Part shown: positions 47,106 to 59,623 of the stretch, piece after piece
Numbering within the stretch: the stretch's first letter is position 1
Layout of the letters: each line of letters opens with the position of its first letter
Assembly (NCBI GenBank): GCA_006503535.1
Contig: QYRS01000003.1
Location: forward strand, 558,001 to 622,000
DNA length: 64,000 nucleotides
Source: Arthrinium phaeospermum
Taxonomy: Eukaryota > Ascomycota > Sordariomycetes > Amphisphaeriales > Apiosporaceae
Direction: 5' to 3'
Position numbers and translations under genes: made by a program
Notes under the pieces: model-generated
The model's input: the letters and a program-made list of their open reading frames with translations, nothing else
What the model was told of the DNA's origin: nothing
Database searches by the model: none

Positions 47106-48782
47106 GGGGAAGTGGATTGGACTACATCCTTCACCCCAACAGTTATCGATTTCTACCACGAGCATGAGATGAGACGGACAGTCTCGACTTTTACGATGTC
47201 GTTCGATTTGGACCTGCCCTGACGAGGCGGCGGGCATACACGAAACCGCGTTTCATCGGATATTCCATCATCGTTTGTACAATTAGCTTCATCTGTATGA
47301 CCAAAGGCCCAGGTTTGCGAGGGGCCGTAGCATTTCATTATTCTGCGTTGCATTGTTTTCGAGGATCAGATCCCGACGAGATTATGAGGAAAGGTTTGTG
47401 CTTGAGCTGGTCGGCCTCAGGAGCAAAGGCATGGCTCATCACCATATGCCAGCTATTGAGGATCATGCTCAGCTCAGGCCATCACACCCAGTACTAGTTC
47501 ATAGGACACGCAATTGACTTTATAGCTATTATATGATGATGTTTCTGCTTGAGCTGTTGGTCAAGTGGATGGCAAATACAGAGATCGATTCCCAAGTGTA
47601 ACAAGTTTGTTGACATTGTCCATGTGCGGTGGGAGCAAGGCGGAACCAACGACAGCGGTGATATGTACAAAATGAGACGACACCAAAGAACGATCGCCAG
47701 GCAGTATTGACCCAATTGCAAGCAAGACGTGTGTGACTACTTGCTCTAGTCCAGCTTTCTCTGTGCTTCACCGGACTACTTTGGTTGGGAATTGCAAATG
47801 ACAGCTCATGTCACAGGAAATGGGAGATGCAACGACCTTTCGCAAAGCGAGTGCTGCGTAACCTGCTTTCATCACATTACAAGGATGACCTGGCAGATTC
47901 GAAAGGGAATACAGAAGGTACAGACGGGTACGAGGTAGGCATGAGAAGAAATTGTATTTCTATTGACTGACAGCATCTCGATTGAGATGTATTAAGGATG
48001 TGCCTCACCATCAAACTTCCAGCCTCATTGACCGAAGTCTACCGAGAAAGTCTGCAGGCGAGAGCTACGGCACCATGATTCATAGATTGGGCCGCTTTTT
48101 CGTTTGCTTTTCGCCAGTCGTATAACTCGAAGACCACGGGTGTTTACTGGTCAACGCGTAGATATCCTGGCGGTGGTTTTGGTACATATCAATGCATGTG
48201 TGACCGTCACGACCACTTACCTGATAGCCGGCCCAGGATACATGTTTCCGATCAATCAAGATCTCATGCCTGGGCCGATCGAGTATTCGATATAGAAAGC
48301 TAAATGAAGCAGATACCTGATGAGAAGCCGGTCAAGTCAAAGTCAAGTCACGATCGATGCAGAGCAAGCGAGCAATGAAGCAGGCTTCGGGATTGAACCT
48401 CCCATGGAGCATTTCACAGGCTATTGGTAGAAGCGAGTGAAATGGCCATTGTGTGTGCAAATGTTTCTCTTTTTTGGTTGTGGCATCTAAATGCTGGAAA
48501 ACCCAAGCCAAAGCCAAACCCTGTCTCCTCGTGTCGCTTCCAATAACCTTATGGGGAGCCGAGGAGCCGAGTAGTCCGTTCCGCAGACGCCAGTGGTATC
48601 CTTTTTCCCTTTGTACCTCGTGTGAATGCCTTGCCCACCGAAGTGTTCGCATCGCAGTGGCGCGCTGCTTCATCCCCACAAGCGGGTCATTCCTCGTAGT
48701 CGTAAACCGGCTGATCTCGTGATTGTAGTAGAACGGAAGAGAGTTGTCGCAGCAACCGCGGCAGCTAGACGGCAACCGCCGT
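47106..48782. other. Intergenic region between convergent genes, 1.7 kb
   Basis: This lies between the 3' ends of the large orphan (plus) and ribosomal protein L26 (minus). No coding sequence, tRNA or repeat was recognised. Confidence 0.5.
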
Positions 48783-49328
48783 CTAAGACTGCTGCTTCTT
48801 GCGGAGCTCACGGCCGATCTTGATGCGCTCCAGGATGTCCTCACGGTCCTTGTCGAGCTTGAGCTTGGTGATGACGCAGTTGGAGGGGTGGATGCCCAGA
48901 GGAACGGACTGGCCGGAGACCTTCTCGCGGGTGACACGGTCGACGTGGATCACGTACTTGAGACGGTAGACGGAGGTGACCTTGCCCTCACGGCCCTTGC
49001 AACCGCCACGGACGATGGTGACCTCGTCATCCTTGCGGACGGGGATGCTGCGGACCTGGAAGAAAATGCATGTGAGTACGGTGGGTTGCAATGGCAATAG
49101 GCACACAAAGGCTCAACTTACGTTGTACTTCTCACGGAGCTCCTTGGACAGGGACGCGCTCATGATGTTGCGGCGGACCGAAGAAGGGGCGGAGAAGTGA
49201 GCCTTTCTCGACTTGCGTCGAGAGCTGGCGGTGCCTGGAAAAACATGGCCATGTCAGCAAATTTGCGCGAGACAGCGACAGCAGCATCCTCAATTGACAA
49301 ACGTACCGGAAGCCAAGTGCTTGGTCAT
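48783..49328 (-). CDS. RPL26: 60S ribosomal protein L26 (uL24)
   Basis: Three exons are read on the minus strand (49328-49307, 49234-49122, 49055-48783), giving about 135 residues, the usual length. The sequence is strongly diagnostic: [20 protein letters not shown], then the KOW motif region [33 protein letters not shown] and the end [14 protein letters not shown]. It is a primary rRNA-binding protein near the polypeptide exit tunnel. The very short first exon (22 nt) and introns close to the start are typical of fungal ribosomal protein genes. Codons are strongly biased. The promoter faces the tRNA-Thr gene. Confidence 0.97.
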
Positions 49329-49740
49329 TTTTGCTGTGGTTAGTCGAACGTGACGGTGGGTGTTGACTGGGCGAGTTGCGTTCGAGAGGTGAAGGTATCG
49401 GAACGGACAGCCAGCTTCAGATTTAGCGGAGAAAAAAAGTTCAGAGGCAGAATGGCAGAGATTCGGAATTTCCGCCCTTGTGTGGTGTGCCCTAACTTCT
49501 GCAAGTGGGTTGGTTGGGTTGGATTGGTTCTTTGGTTGGCGGTAAGTTCAGCCACGCCAAGCCACACCACTTTTTTTTCCTAATTCCACTGTGGCTGACT
49601 TGCATACGGAGCTCTCCACCACAATTCCGCATTAAAGCTGACCGTCTTTTGCCCTATTGTCAATCATACAATATAATGTACAATAATTTGAACATGTTTC
49701 ATCAATCAATCCGCTCAATCTGAGTGGATAGACGTTCACA
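49329..49740. promoter_or_regulatory. Spacer between the divergent RPL26 and tRNA-Thr genes
   Basis: About 410 bases hold the RPL26 upstream region. A plus-strand series of TTGGTTGGGTTGG-like units is present near 49510-49540. No open frame of note is seen. The tRNA gene carries internal promoters, so this spacer mainly serves RPL26. Confidence 0.45.
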
Positions 49741-49851
49741 GCCCGCTTGGCTTAGTGGTAAAGCGCATCACTAGTAATAGGAAGCTGCGATTCTCCGGAA
49801 GACGCGACCACCGACATGATGAGATCACTGGTTCGATTCCAGTAGTGGGCA
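49741..49851 (+). tRNA. tRNA-Thr (anticodon AGT) with a 39-nt intron
   Basis: The ends form an acceptor stem (GCCCGCT with AGTGGGC, one G-U pair) with discriminator A at 49851. The D-arm contains the A-box-like TGGCTTAGTGG, and the T-arm ACTGG-TTCGATT-CCAGT holds a canonical B-box. The anticodon loop is C-T-A-G-T-A-A with anticodon AGT at 49773-49775, flanked by T33 and A37; its stem CATCA pairs with TGATG at 49817-49821 once an intron after position 37 (about 49777-49815) is removed. Intron position is the standard one for tRNA endonuclease. Mature length is about 72 nt before CCA addition. Confidence 0.95.
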
Positions 49852-49854
49852 TTC

Positions 49855-49860
49855 TTTTTT
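49855..49860 (+). terminator. Pol III T-run terminator of the tRNA-Thr gene
   Basis: Six consecutive T residues begin four bases after the mature tRNA 3' end, the usual RNA polymerase III stop. Confidence 0.85.
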
Positions 49861-52239
49861 CAATTCATTCTATGATTCTAAAACTGTTTTTATATTTTTA
49901 TTTTTCCCTTCTCATTTTTGTTCTGCTTTCGTGTCGTCTCTGTGACTGACCGTTCAATTGCGGACAAGTGGAAGCAGTCGGCATCTACTTCCACCCACCC
50001 TGTCCTCGACCCAACATGGTAGGCCGTCCTCTTGACATATATGTTTTTTTTTTCTCGCTATTTTGAAGAATATTTTGACGCCGCTCTGGAAGGCGTGAAG
50101 ATGTGGCTGGTCTAAGGGGCTTATGGTCTGTAATCCACAACTCATGTTAAAATGAATGAAGCTTCAGAATCCATTAATGAGCAGTAGCCTTCATGGAATC
50201 TGAATAGTATCGAACATGCCATCGTCTCGCGTCAGCGACTGCGCCATCGAACGTTGCATTGGGTATTGAACAGAAAATATGGCGAATAGGGGTAATCCTG
50301 TAGAGTGTCGTTCAGGTAGTTTCCCAGCCAGCTGTTCCTGGCCCACGGTAGTTTACTCAACTCGGCATCGGTATTAGAGTAGCCACGTATTTGCTATTAT
50401 GTCATGGCATGGGTGACACCCGAACAACCGATATACAACAGTCATGAAATCAGATAATGCTCAGAACGATCGATAAGAACGAGACATCAATCTAATCTGC
50501 CTTTAGATAGGGGTAAGCACACGCAAACCAGAAGAACCCGTAACAAGTATTGCATGGGAAGGTCGAATCCCTCGATATAACGGGAAAAGAATCCACGGCG
50601 GTCCATTTGAGCAGACCAATGGGAGGTATTCCACGAGGGCAAGCCTGCAGTGCAGCGCATCCATTATCACAAGTCACACACACACACCCACAGGTTGCCT
50701 ACCTACCACCTCGGCCTGCTGGGGGCACTTAACATGCAATGTGGGTGGAGATGGCCCATTCATTCCTTCTGGATGATTTCCAAATACCCTGCCGACCGCG
50801 TGGCTTACCCCAGCGGTTCAGCGCGGCAAGCGCCCTTGCATCCTCCTCATGTCTGTGTGCCTGTCAGACTGCCCGCCGTCACATCGCTTCCTTGCTACGG
50901 ATGCAGCGGGGGAATGATTGACATTGATGTGCTTGATGTGCGATGCAACGAGATGGGAGGGTATACTAAAAGAGCGAAATCGAATTATATGTATTAATCA
51001 ATTCACCGTACTTGCCCGGAGCTCAAGGGTCACCAGGTTCTGCCAAGGTGGCACTGATTTTATGTCGTCCCGGGAGCGGGGCCAGTTGCAGTACCGATAG
51101 TTGATAAATCAGCTCATCGCAACTGCCGCCCCAGGTATCAGCCGTCTTGTTGCTCGAGGGGCAAGAAAAAACTTTCTTTTGTTTCCGCATCGGGGAACAC
51201 GGCCAGTATATCCCCCTCTCCAAAATTTCGACATTTGTGGAAAGTCGAAACAGAATGCATACCTGATGCCTGACCTGACATATGCACATGCAAAGAAGGG
51301 TGTGTTGTGTGGGTGGCATTAAAACCCGATTACAATACCCATTACCAATGCAGGCCCGGGGCGCCTTTTCGTGCATCCGCAGTCCGCCATCCAGCGGGCT
51401 GGCTTGGGCTCAACTGGCCATTGGTGCCTTCGATGCCCATTTTCTCCCCCTTCGCTTAGGGATGCGCATGACAGCGTATCCATACCCGCGCGGCCGCCAG
51501 AATTTGCAGGCCGAAAATGGAACATTCCCACCCCCATCCGGCAGAAAACGATGTGTAAGTTGGCTCGTTGGGTGGGTGTTGCTTTTCCTTTGCTCTGCAA
51601 CGTCATCTCAGACAGCTTGCTCCATGTGATTCCGCCGACGATTCCTCCTTCCCGTCGGCCCGTTTGGTCTCGTCACGGACAGGTCGGCTCTGCAGTAACA
51701 ACAGGACATGGCAATCTGTGGGAACTTATTGGGTCAACCAACCAAGCCGGCATGGGCCAAAAGTCGAGCCCGACATTACAACGGCGGAATAGCGGCCGTT
51801 GCTAGCTCGATTGCTCAGCTGAGCTCTTTTTTCGTTTCTTTTTTTGCACCTTACCACTATTAGCCCAAGCGACGCTACCTACAGTATCCAGGCCGACCAG
51901 GGGCATGGATCCTGATCCTGGGAGGGGGCAGTTTGTGCCTAGTATCCAGTATCCAGCGCCCGCCCCCATCCCCGTCGCTCTTGGTTAAGACGCCGGGGAT
52001 GGGGATAGAGAGAGCTACGCTGACGATTCTTTCGGTCTGCGCCGCAAACAGTACGTACTCGGGGCCCTATACCATCTATCTATTCCCCGTTTCCCTGCCC
52101 GGCCTTGCTAGCTTGCGTCTCCTCTCTTCCCTTCTGTCCTTTTTTCCCCATATGCCGCCAAACCTGACCGTGGTTTGTTACAGCTGCTGTTGTTTTGTTT
52201 GCTACCTACGGCCCGCGGAACTACGCTACGACCTTGAAC
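49861..52239. other. Intergenic region, 2.4 kb
   Basis: No gene is supported. A short CA repeat is at about 50677-50690. A TGCAGGCCCGGGGCG motif near 51350 resembles the motif at about 21864 and 22518. The last ~250 bases (about 51990-52239) are C/T-rich and look like the leader of the methyltransferase gene. Confidence 0.5.
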
Positions 52240-53681
52240 ATGGATGAACAGGGGCCCCAGCCGCCGGGGAATGTCGTCGCACATGCAGACCCTCAATCCT
52301 ATCATTCGGCCGCGGAGCTGCCTCCGGCTAACACCCTCAGCCCCTTCCAAATCCACCCGGTCGAGACTTTGAGCGACCTCGAGGTCGACTCCGGCCGTTC
52401 GGATACGGATTCCGCAATTGGCTCCGAGATTTCATCGTGAGTCCCTCGAGTTAACGGAGGTCATGCACCTTAAGCACAGTTAATGGGGGGCAAGCCTGGC
52501 TGACCGTTACGTTTATGTCGTCGCGTCCAGCATGTCCACATCTATAAGCCCGGCAGATTATCAGTTTAGATTTGAGGATGGTCGGCGATATCAGAGCTCG
52601 AATGATAAGTACCATTTGCCAAATGACATAGTACGTTACACAAGCATATATGCAGGTACCGACATATACAAGTCACACAACAGCTGACGCACAGCTTGCA
52701 GCGGGAAATGGACCGCCTAGAGCTGCAGCACCTTTTGTGGATGGAACTGCTTGGTGGCCGCCTCCATCTCGCACCGCTGCAGAAGATCAACGTGACACAC
52801 GCTCTCGACGTCGGTTGCGGTACTGGCAGTATGCAACCATTCTTTTTCATACTTTCGTACTTTCCTTCTGTTCGCCCCTACCCGAAAAACATGGTGAAAT
52901 GAACGACATGCACCGCGTTTGTTCGAACCAATAACTTACATGACCATCGCGGCAACCAACAGACTGGACAATAGAGTTCGCTAGCCAGAACCCGCATGTG
53001 CAAGTTATCGGGACGGACCTGTCGCCAATCCAGCCCGAGTACGTACCAGTGAACTGCACCTTCTACATCGACGACGCCACCAAGGACTGGTCCTTCCATC
53101 AGCGTTTTGACTACATCCACGTGCGGATGCTCACGTTTGGCATCAACAACTGGGAAAACTTCATCGACCAGGCCTACCAGTACCTGCAGCCGGGCGGCTT
53201 TCTCGAACTGCAGGAGTGGAACGTGCCGTTCGAGAGCCCCGACAACTCTCTGGAGGAGCACCACGCCCTCCACCGCTGGACCGAGCTCATGAACCGCGCC
53301 TGCTCCAAGATCGGCATCGACATCCGCTCCGCCGGCGAGCACGCCGACCGCATGCGCTCCCGCGGCTTCGACCACGTCGTCGAGCGCCGCCTCGGCGCGC
53401 CCATCGGCCCCTGGGCCAAGGGCGAGCGCCAGAAGCGCATCGGCTGGATGGGTCGCCGCGACCTCCAGGAGGGCATCGACGGCATGAGCAGCAAGCTGTT
53501 CAAGCTGCTCGGCGAGTGGAACAGCGACAGGGAGATGGAAAATTTCTTGGCCGAGGTCAAGGCGGATGTAAACAACCCTCACGTGAGCTTCTCCCTCCAG
53601 ACCCTCCCGTTTCTCAACACTCGCGTACAATGATGCTAACTTACGTTCGTCTCGCAGATTCATGCTATTGTGCCATTGTAA
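52240..53681 (+). CDS. LaeA-like SAM-dependent methyltransferase
   Basis: Five exons are read (52240-52436, 52531-52630, 52702-52828, 52963-53582, 53658-53681), all phases consistent, for about 355 residues. The N-terminus is disordered and acidic (TLSDLEVDSGRSDTDSAIGSE), followed by the family's YQFRFEDGRRYQS and the helix EMDRLELQHLLWMELLGG. AdoMet motif I is split by an intron (LDVGCGTGNW). Further motifs are VIGTDLSPIQP, FDYIHVRML and LQPGGFLELQEW. These match the LaeA-like/UMTA family, which includes regulators of secondary metabolism and many enzymes of unknown substrate; orthology to LaeA itself is not claimed. The last exon reads IHAIVPL and stops, where relatives usually continue into a short aromatic tail. 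An alternative splice at the stop would extend the frame to 53812, but without that tail. Confidence 0.88.
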
Positions 53682-54183
53682 GTAGACGAAACGAGCTGAG
53701 ACTACTGCTCACCCTTGACTGCAGGCAAAGAACTGCTGCTCAATCTTGTCTTCGGTATACTAATCTACCTCTTAGGACTGTAATTGTTGGACAGCGGCCT
53801 TTCGATAGCTAATCGACGAATTTTGTATATATCGAGTTGTATATAATATATACGGAACATGCCAATGCGGTCAGTACTGCAATGCTGGTTCTGATTTTGG
53901 CTAGGACACACGAGGGCCATCCCTCTATAAGAGGATGGGTAGTACATATTCAACTGGAACATATGTAGACTTAAAGTGAGGTAGCCTGTCTTTTTGCGTT
54001 TATGGACCATTGGCTGGGCTGGAGGCGTATATATATGAACCCATATTCTGTACATTTTAGATTATGCCTTGAGGTATCCATTATATCGCTAATACCCGCG
54101 TCTTCTGTCATGATGTATTTATGGTACATATATAAGTTTTAGTTACATTGGCCAGATCCTCCCACTGCGGAAGTCTAAAGAAG
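53682..54183. other. Spacer between convergent methyltransferase and COX11 genes
   Basis: This is AT-rich 3' flank shared by two convergent genes, with runs such as TATATAATATATACGG near 53840 and several possible polyadenylation signals. If the methyltransferase is spliced to its alternative end, its coding sequence would reach 53812. Confidence 0.55.
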
Positions 54184-55422
54184 CTATTTATCGACAACGG
54201 CAGTCTGGAAGTTTCCGTGATCATCATACCTCGCCTCTGTGATTCATGTCAGTCAGCAAATGCAGTTACAACCAACCAACCACTGCCCGTAAGCCAATAG
54301 AGAAGAGACATGGAACTTACTGAAGAAGGTATAGCTCAGCGTCACCGTCTCGACGCCGCGCATGTTGAGGTCGTTGAGCATGTCCGGGTCGAGGTAGAAA
54401 AAGACGGGCATGTCGACCGTCTCGCCGGCGTTGAGGCGCTGCTCCTCGAAGCAGAAGCACTGGATCTTGGAGAAGTAGGGCGCCGTCTGGGCGGGCGTGA
54501 CGCTGTAGGTCGCGACGCCGATGATGTCCTTGTCCGAGGTGTTGGTGGCCGTGTAGAAGGCGAGGGCGGTCTCGCCGGGCAGCACCCGCACCTCGCGCTG
54601 CTGCGGCGTGAACTTCCAGGGCAGGATGTCCGACACCGAGGCGTTGAAGGTGACGCGGATCCGCTTCGCGTCCGTGACGGGGACGAGGCGGGTGGCGGGG
54701 TCGAAGGACGGGTCCGAGGAGTCGGCGCCGCCGTGGCCCGGGGCGCGGACGGGTTGGCCGCCCCAGCCGGTGGTTTGGCAGATCTGGAATCGCACACACG
54801 GGGTCAGTTGGTTGGTCTTCTTGGCGAAGGGCGAGGATATTGGAGGGGTCGTTACATACCATCTTGTACATGGGCACACTTCCGTACGAGAAAGCTACCG
54901 TTCCCAGGATGACGCTCAGTGTGTAGTACCTATACGAGTCCACCAGAGTCAGCCAGTATTCGTCGACCGCTGCCACCTTCACAGCATATCCCTCTCTTCT
55001 GCTCAGCTCAATCGCCGTGCGATCCGATATATCCTCCCCCACCAACAAATCGTGCCATACCATGACCGGATGCCCGATCTACCACCTCTTCCTCCCTTCC
55101 TCTCTCCCTCGCGCTCTTCACCCCAATTCCCCATCCCAACGTCGCCGAGTTGTAATGAGAGCACCACCTACATAGTCGTCCGGTTCTTGTACCGGTAAAA
55201 CTCGTGCAGCTTCTCCATACGGGCCCCGTGGGCATCCTGCGCCGCCTTCTTGGCCGTGCTATTCGAGACCGTCCGCCGCTGGGCCGCGCCCCCCAACTGT
55301 TTCTGCGGCCCGCGGCTGGCGTTCAGGGCCCGCCGGCACGAGGAGCAGGCCCATTGCGAAGTGGCCGGCGACCGGAATGTGTTGCGCAGCGACGCCGCTA
55401 TCGTTCGGGGAAAGGCGTTCAT
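54184..55422 (-). CDS. COX11: Cytochrome c oxidase assembly protein Cox11
   Basis: Four exons are read on the minus strand (55422-55172, 54929-54860, 54783-54321, 54236-54184), giving about 278 residues. The product is a mitochondrial inner-membrane copper chaperone that delivers copper to the CuB site of Cox1. The N-terminal ~60 residues are a basic presequence (MNAFPRTIAASLRNTFRS) and the membrane segment is YYTLSVILGTVAFSYGSVPMYKM. The intermembrane domain starts ICQTTGWGGQPV and contains the copper-binding CFCF motif (KIQCFCFEEQ) and the ending VTLSYTFF plus KARYDDHGNF in the last exon. All splice sites are GTA-type donors with AG acceptors and restore conserved blocks exactly. Confidence 0.96.
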
Positions 55423-55897
55423 GGCGGGCTGCCGTATAAGGTTTGTCGCTTCTTCAATTGCCGCCTTCTGCCGGTCGTCTTGGTCGCCTCTCGAGGAGCG
55501 AACGGGGCGCGGGGTCTCGTAGTTCTTTTAGGGTAATTGGCTAGTCATACACCGTTCACAAAGTGTGATGTCGTTCGATGATTGCTAGATGCTGTGCCCG
55601 GGAGCGAATTATTTTTGGGGTACGGGCAGTAATGGAGCCGGTTGCAGGGGTGAGCTTCTAAAAATTCGGGGTCTGGCGATCTGCAAAGGCCGACCGAGAG
55701 CGCATTTATCGGTTGGAATCCAGTTCCGCCCGTCTGGGACCCCCAGCCTGAGCAATTCGATGACGCCCGCAACATGGGACGCCATCTCAACCGACTTGAA
55801 GGCAGGTTCAATATTCCGGTGTACAATACAAGTGATGCTGTTATTCCATTCTAGATATGCATGATATGATATTTACAAGACGCCAACCCGACCCAAG
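55423..55897. other. Spacer between FAD oxidoreductase and COX11
   Basis: A 475-bp spacer lies between two minus-strand genes and should contain the COX11 promoter and the 3' flank of the oxidoreductase. No open frame or repeat of note is seen. Confidence 0.5.
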
Positions 55898-57648
55898 CTA
55901 TGCCCTTTTCCTGTCCCCGTTGACCAATGCCCGCCTGCTCTTGATTGTGTTGTTCGTTGAATTCGTAATGCGTTTGGCATTGCTTGGTGCAATAATCCCA
56001 GAAAACACCCTTTCGAGTACCTGCACAACAAACACCTGGATCAAAAGGAGTATCACACGCAGGAAATGGTCCCTCATTCCGATGCGCGGTTGGCGGCCTC
56101 GGCTATAAGTAGAATCCACAAACTCGAACGGTAGTTTGGCGCCCAGGTGTTCCATTGCAACGTGCAACCCGCTGCTGAAGCCATCTTCGTGGAATCCGTA
56201 TTTGGTCCAAGCACCTGCATAACTGATACCGCGCTTGTTTTGGATGCGGTGCAGTTGGTTCTGTGCCCGGACTGCTTCGGGGTTATACACGGGATGCGAG
56301 TATGAATATCGTCCTTGTACTGTATCACTCCTTGGCTCCTGCAGGGGGTTGAGCGTTACCAACACGTCGCCGAACGGCCCCCTAGGGATGTGCTGGAGGA
56401 TGTTCATGTTATATGTCAAAGAGACCTTGTCGACGTCCCGGCCGGTCCACGGATTCGAAAGTGTGAGGTAGTTCCACGCGGTCCATGCCTTCTGTTGCGC
56501 CGGGAGATGCGCCACGTCTGAATGCAGCACCGCCGTATTCTCGGATGTCTTGAATGCCGACATGATGGCCTTCTCCTCTGCTGTGGCCGATGGGCCAATG
56601 ATCTGGTAGGCCTGGTCTCCGTGGGTGGCCAGGATGACATGGTCAAAAGCCTCCATCTTGCCGTTCTCGAAGTGCAAGCGCACTCGACCATCGTCGTCGT
56701 TCGCTACGTATTTGACAGCCGTGTTGAGGAAGAGATGATTGGAGGGGAACCCTTTCACAACCGCGTCAATGTACGACTTGGCTCCATATTCCAGGGTCAG
56801 CCAGTCGGGCCGCGCAGCAACCGTGGATAGTAAGTGGTGATTCCACCTAATCAAGTCAAGTTTAGTTTATGAGCATCGGTTGTTGAGTTCAGGCTCACTT
56901 ACATAAACCGCACCAGGGTCACTGCCGGAAACTCGAGACTGCATTTGTCTGGGCTGGTGCTCCATACGGCTGCCGTCATGGGTATGAGGTAGTCGTCCTT
57001 GAATGCCTCTGAGTAGCCCTCTCTGTCGAGATATTCGCCAATGGTCGTCGTCTCGTCGACACCTTTGACACCATTGGTCTTGGCTTGAGCAGGGCCATCA
57101 GCATCGACTTTCAGTAAGTCCAGGGCAAACTGATTGAACCGGACGATGTCGAATATCATTCGCCAAAACCGGGGCGAGAAGAAATTCCACCTTTGGCAGA
57201 AGATGGCGTCAAGGCTGGTTCCTGCCCACTCGAACTTGCCCCGGTCCCTAGAGACACTGAAGGTCATCTCCGTCGGGATCGTCGGCACACGGACCTTCTT
57301 CAGGAAGTTGATGAAGTTGGCTGCATTGTGTTAGTCCTGTGGTATAGACTTCAGTCGCTCTCCACCGTGGAGGCATCGACTGAGTTAACCTGTTAAGAGT
57401 ATACGGGCGGGCTTACGGTAGGTGGCCTCGTTCAGCACGATGAAGCCGGTGTCTACGAGACATCTGAATTTGTCCTGCTTCCACTCGACGGTATTGGTAT
57501 GGCCGCCGAGCCGGTCGGCGGCTTCATAGAGGTATACATCGTGGTGTGTCCTATTCAGAGCCCATAGCGAAGCTATACCGGCCGAGCCGCTACCGACTAT
57601 AGCGACTTTCTTCCTAGGAACCCAATTAGTTGATGATGTCACGGGCAT
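55898..57648 (-). CDS. FAD-dependent amine-oxidase-like oxidoreductase with C-terminal membrane segment
   Basis: Three exons are read on the minus strand (57648-57417, 57320 to about 56903, 56846-55898), giving about 532 residues. The N-terminal FAD-binding site is clear: [18 protein letters not shown], then [17 protein letters not shown], which is the GxGxxG plus GG-doublet of flavin amine oxidases. A further motif is [12 protein letters not shown], and the C-terminal FAD contact region is [17 protein letters not shown]. The C-terminus adds a hydrophobic segment ([21 protein letters not shown]) and a basic tail. This layout matches a group of predicted NAD/FAD-binding proteins found in bacteria and fungi, some encoded beside cyclopropane-fatty-acid-type synthases; no such neighbour exists here. 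Substrate unknown. Splice boundaries are supported by phase and by conserved blocks, with about one base of uncertainty at the second donor. Confidence 0.86.
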
Positions 57649-59623
57649 TTGGAAAATCAGTAAACTATGTGTGGGAGGGACGTTGAAGACCGAGTCAAAA
57701 CGGGCGTATATAGCTGGGTGCTAAACTGCAGGGCTGGGAAAGACTAAGGCAAGGTACTGGATACTGGGTCCTAATCACGAGGAAAAAGCCAAGAAGCCGA
57801 GGATGGATGGATGGGTAGACAGGAGGGCGGTGAAGTGAATTGCTGGAGCTGAATCGCGGAGCCCCAATTCATAGTCATACGAGATAGTACAACACATTAT
57901 GACAGTCCCGCGTCAATGGCGGCGACCTGAGGGTGGGCATGGCGGGATGAAATGCCAACATCCACCTAGCCAATGCAGGCAGCTGGGCCCTGGCCCTCAT
58001 GATGATGCAATGGGCAGGCGTGAGACATGAGATTAAAGCCTGGGGAAACTTACATTGATTGGCTCTGATGCATCTTGGACCTGAGCGCATCAAAAGTTTG
58101 GCAGAATCTCGGACGAACGATTGATAGCGAGTTGCAAGTATTGGCTGATAGACGGAATTCCAATGGGAGAGTTGATGCGAGGCAGAGAGAGCTCAGAGCT
58201 CAGAGCTGAATCCGCGACAGCTTGGTACTTGGTTACCTTCGAACTGGGAGCTCAGCTGTGCTTGCTTAGCTTCAGAAGGAGCTCCCGGCTGGAATGAAAC
58301 AGGCAAGTAGTACCCATTGTCGGACCCAGTGACCTCCTTTTCGCGGGTCGGGCACTGCCCAGGCGCTCGGACGATCATTCAGTTGCTGCTGCTAATAAGC
58401 ATGTGAATTCCAGAGCCGCCCATCTCCTATGTTTCAACTTAAACGCCGTCGCAAAATCCACAGATAAGAATAAATAACGTTGGCGAAACGGTCAATGGTC
58501 AACTCAACACATCATGAACACCAATCCGAGAGATGGGTAGCACAAGCCTCTCTTCCCGATTCGGTGCCACCCCATAATTTGCACAATCCAATGAGAAAGG
58601 GGGGTTTCGTTTGGTATCTCGGCAGCATTGAAGCTTGTACGACGCACCGCAGATCAGGCAGAATTGCATCAAACATATGTAGAAGGAGAGGCACGTTTGC
58701 AATCTACACGTTGCTGCCGCCGCACCCGGCGCACCTCTTCTCATCATGCAGAAACACGGCTACGGCGTGCTAACTCTGCTGGCAAATGCAAAGTGGTTCT
58801 CTCACACATTACGATTCATCAGATATTCAAGAAATGTCGGCACTCAACGGAGTCGAATACTCACAGGCGGCAAAAGTCACCTAATATTCAATTCTTAGAA
58901 GCTCCATTTTGTCTGCCCGGCTATTTTCAACTTCATGTCCGTGAGAATGGGACAAGAAGCCTATTATTTCTGCAACCGGGGGTAAACTTTCTGGAGAGGA
59001 AAAGAAAGAGAAATTCCAAGAAGCCCGCCGACGAGTTCGAGTTTTCTACTACAGACCGTACGATGGTGGGGCACGTGGCTGGCTTATGGTCCTCTGCCTC
59101 AAACCGGATGGTGGCTGGGGAAATGGAAGAGGCTAGGCCCAATCTTGACTGAGGCAGTCCCTGTTGGGTTCAGGAACTTGCATCAACCATGTGGAGTCGG
59201 CTTCAATGCAAGCAGCGGGTTCAGTCGTTATGCACAAAGTCGAGTATATGTCTGCTATTCTCTGGCATGAAGTGCATATTATTCATAAGTCGGGTAGAGT
59301 TGAAGCGTGCTATATGCAATTAAGCCTCGCTTTCTGCTTACCAAATGTCCGCCCTACTGAGGTAACCTAGGCTAGTAGTACATCATTCATCGCCAACGAC
59401 ACATGACAAACCATTGCGCCAACTAATAACAACGACTCCAACCACCAGGCAACAATATAGACCGTTGGAATTTTCCTATTTCCTATCTCCTGCGGCGCCC
59501 ATCCTTGACGTTCGGCGACGATAAACGACGGACAAGACCCCTCGATTCCCGATAGATCCCTTGAAATCCGAAAACGAATCGAGACGGACTTGCCCGCGCA
59601 GCAGCAGCCAGCCGTCGCCCATC
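57649..59623. other. Intergenic region between divergent genes, 2.0 kb
   Basis: This lies upstream of both the FAD oxidoreductase (minus) and VTI1 (plus). No gene is supported; the 174-codon plus-strand frame at 58628-59152 has no recognisable domain. A short direct repeat (gagctcaga) is present near 58190-58206. Confidence 0.5.

Noticed and set aside
40878..57648. Secondary-metabolite cluster (reductase, methyltransferase, FAD oxidoreductase)
   Set aside because: The genes are separated by ribosomal protein, tRNA and COX11 genes and lack a backbone synthase, so no cluster is inferred.
58628..59152. 174-codon plus-strand frame between oxidoreductase and VTI1
   Set aside because: Arg/Ser-rich random-looking sequence without a domain or codon bias.
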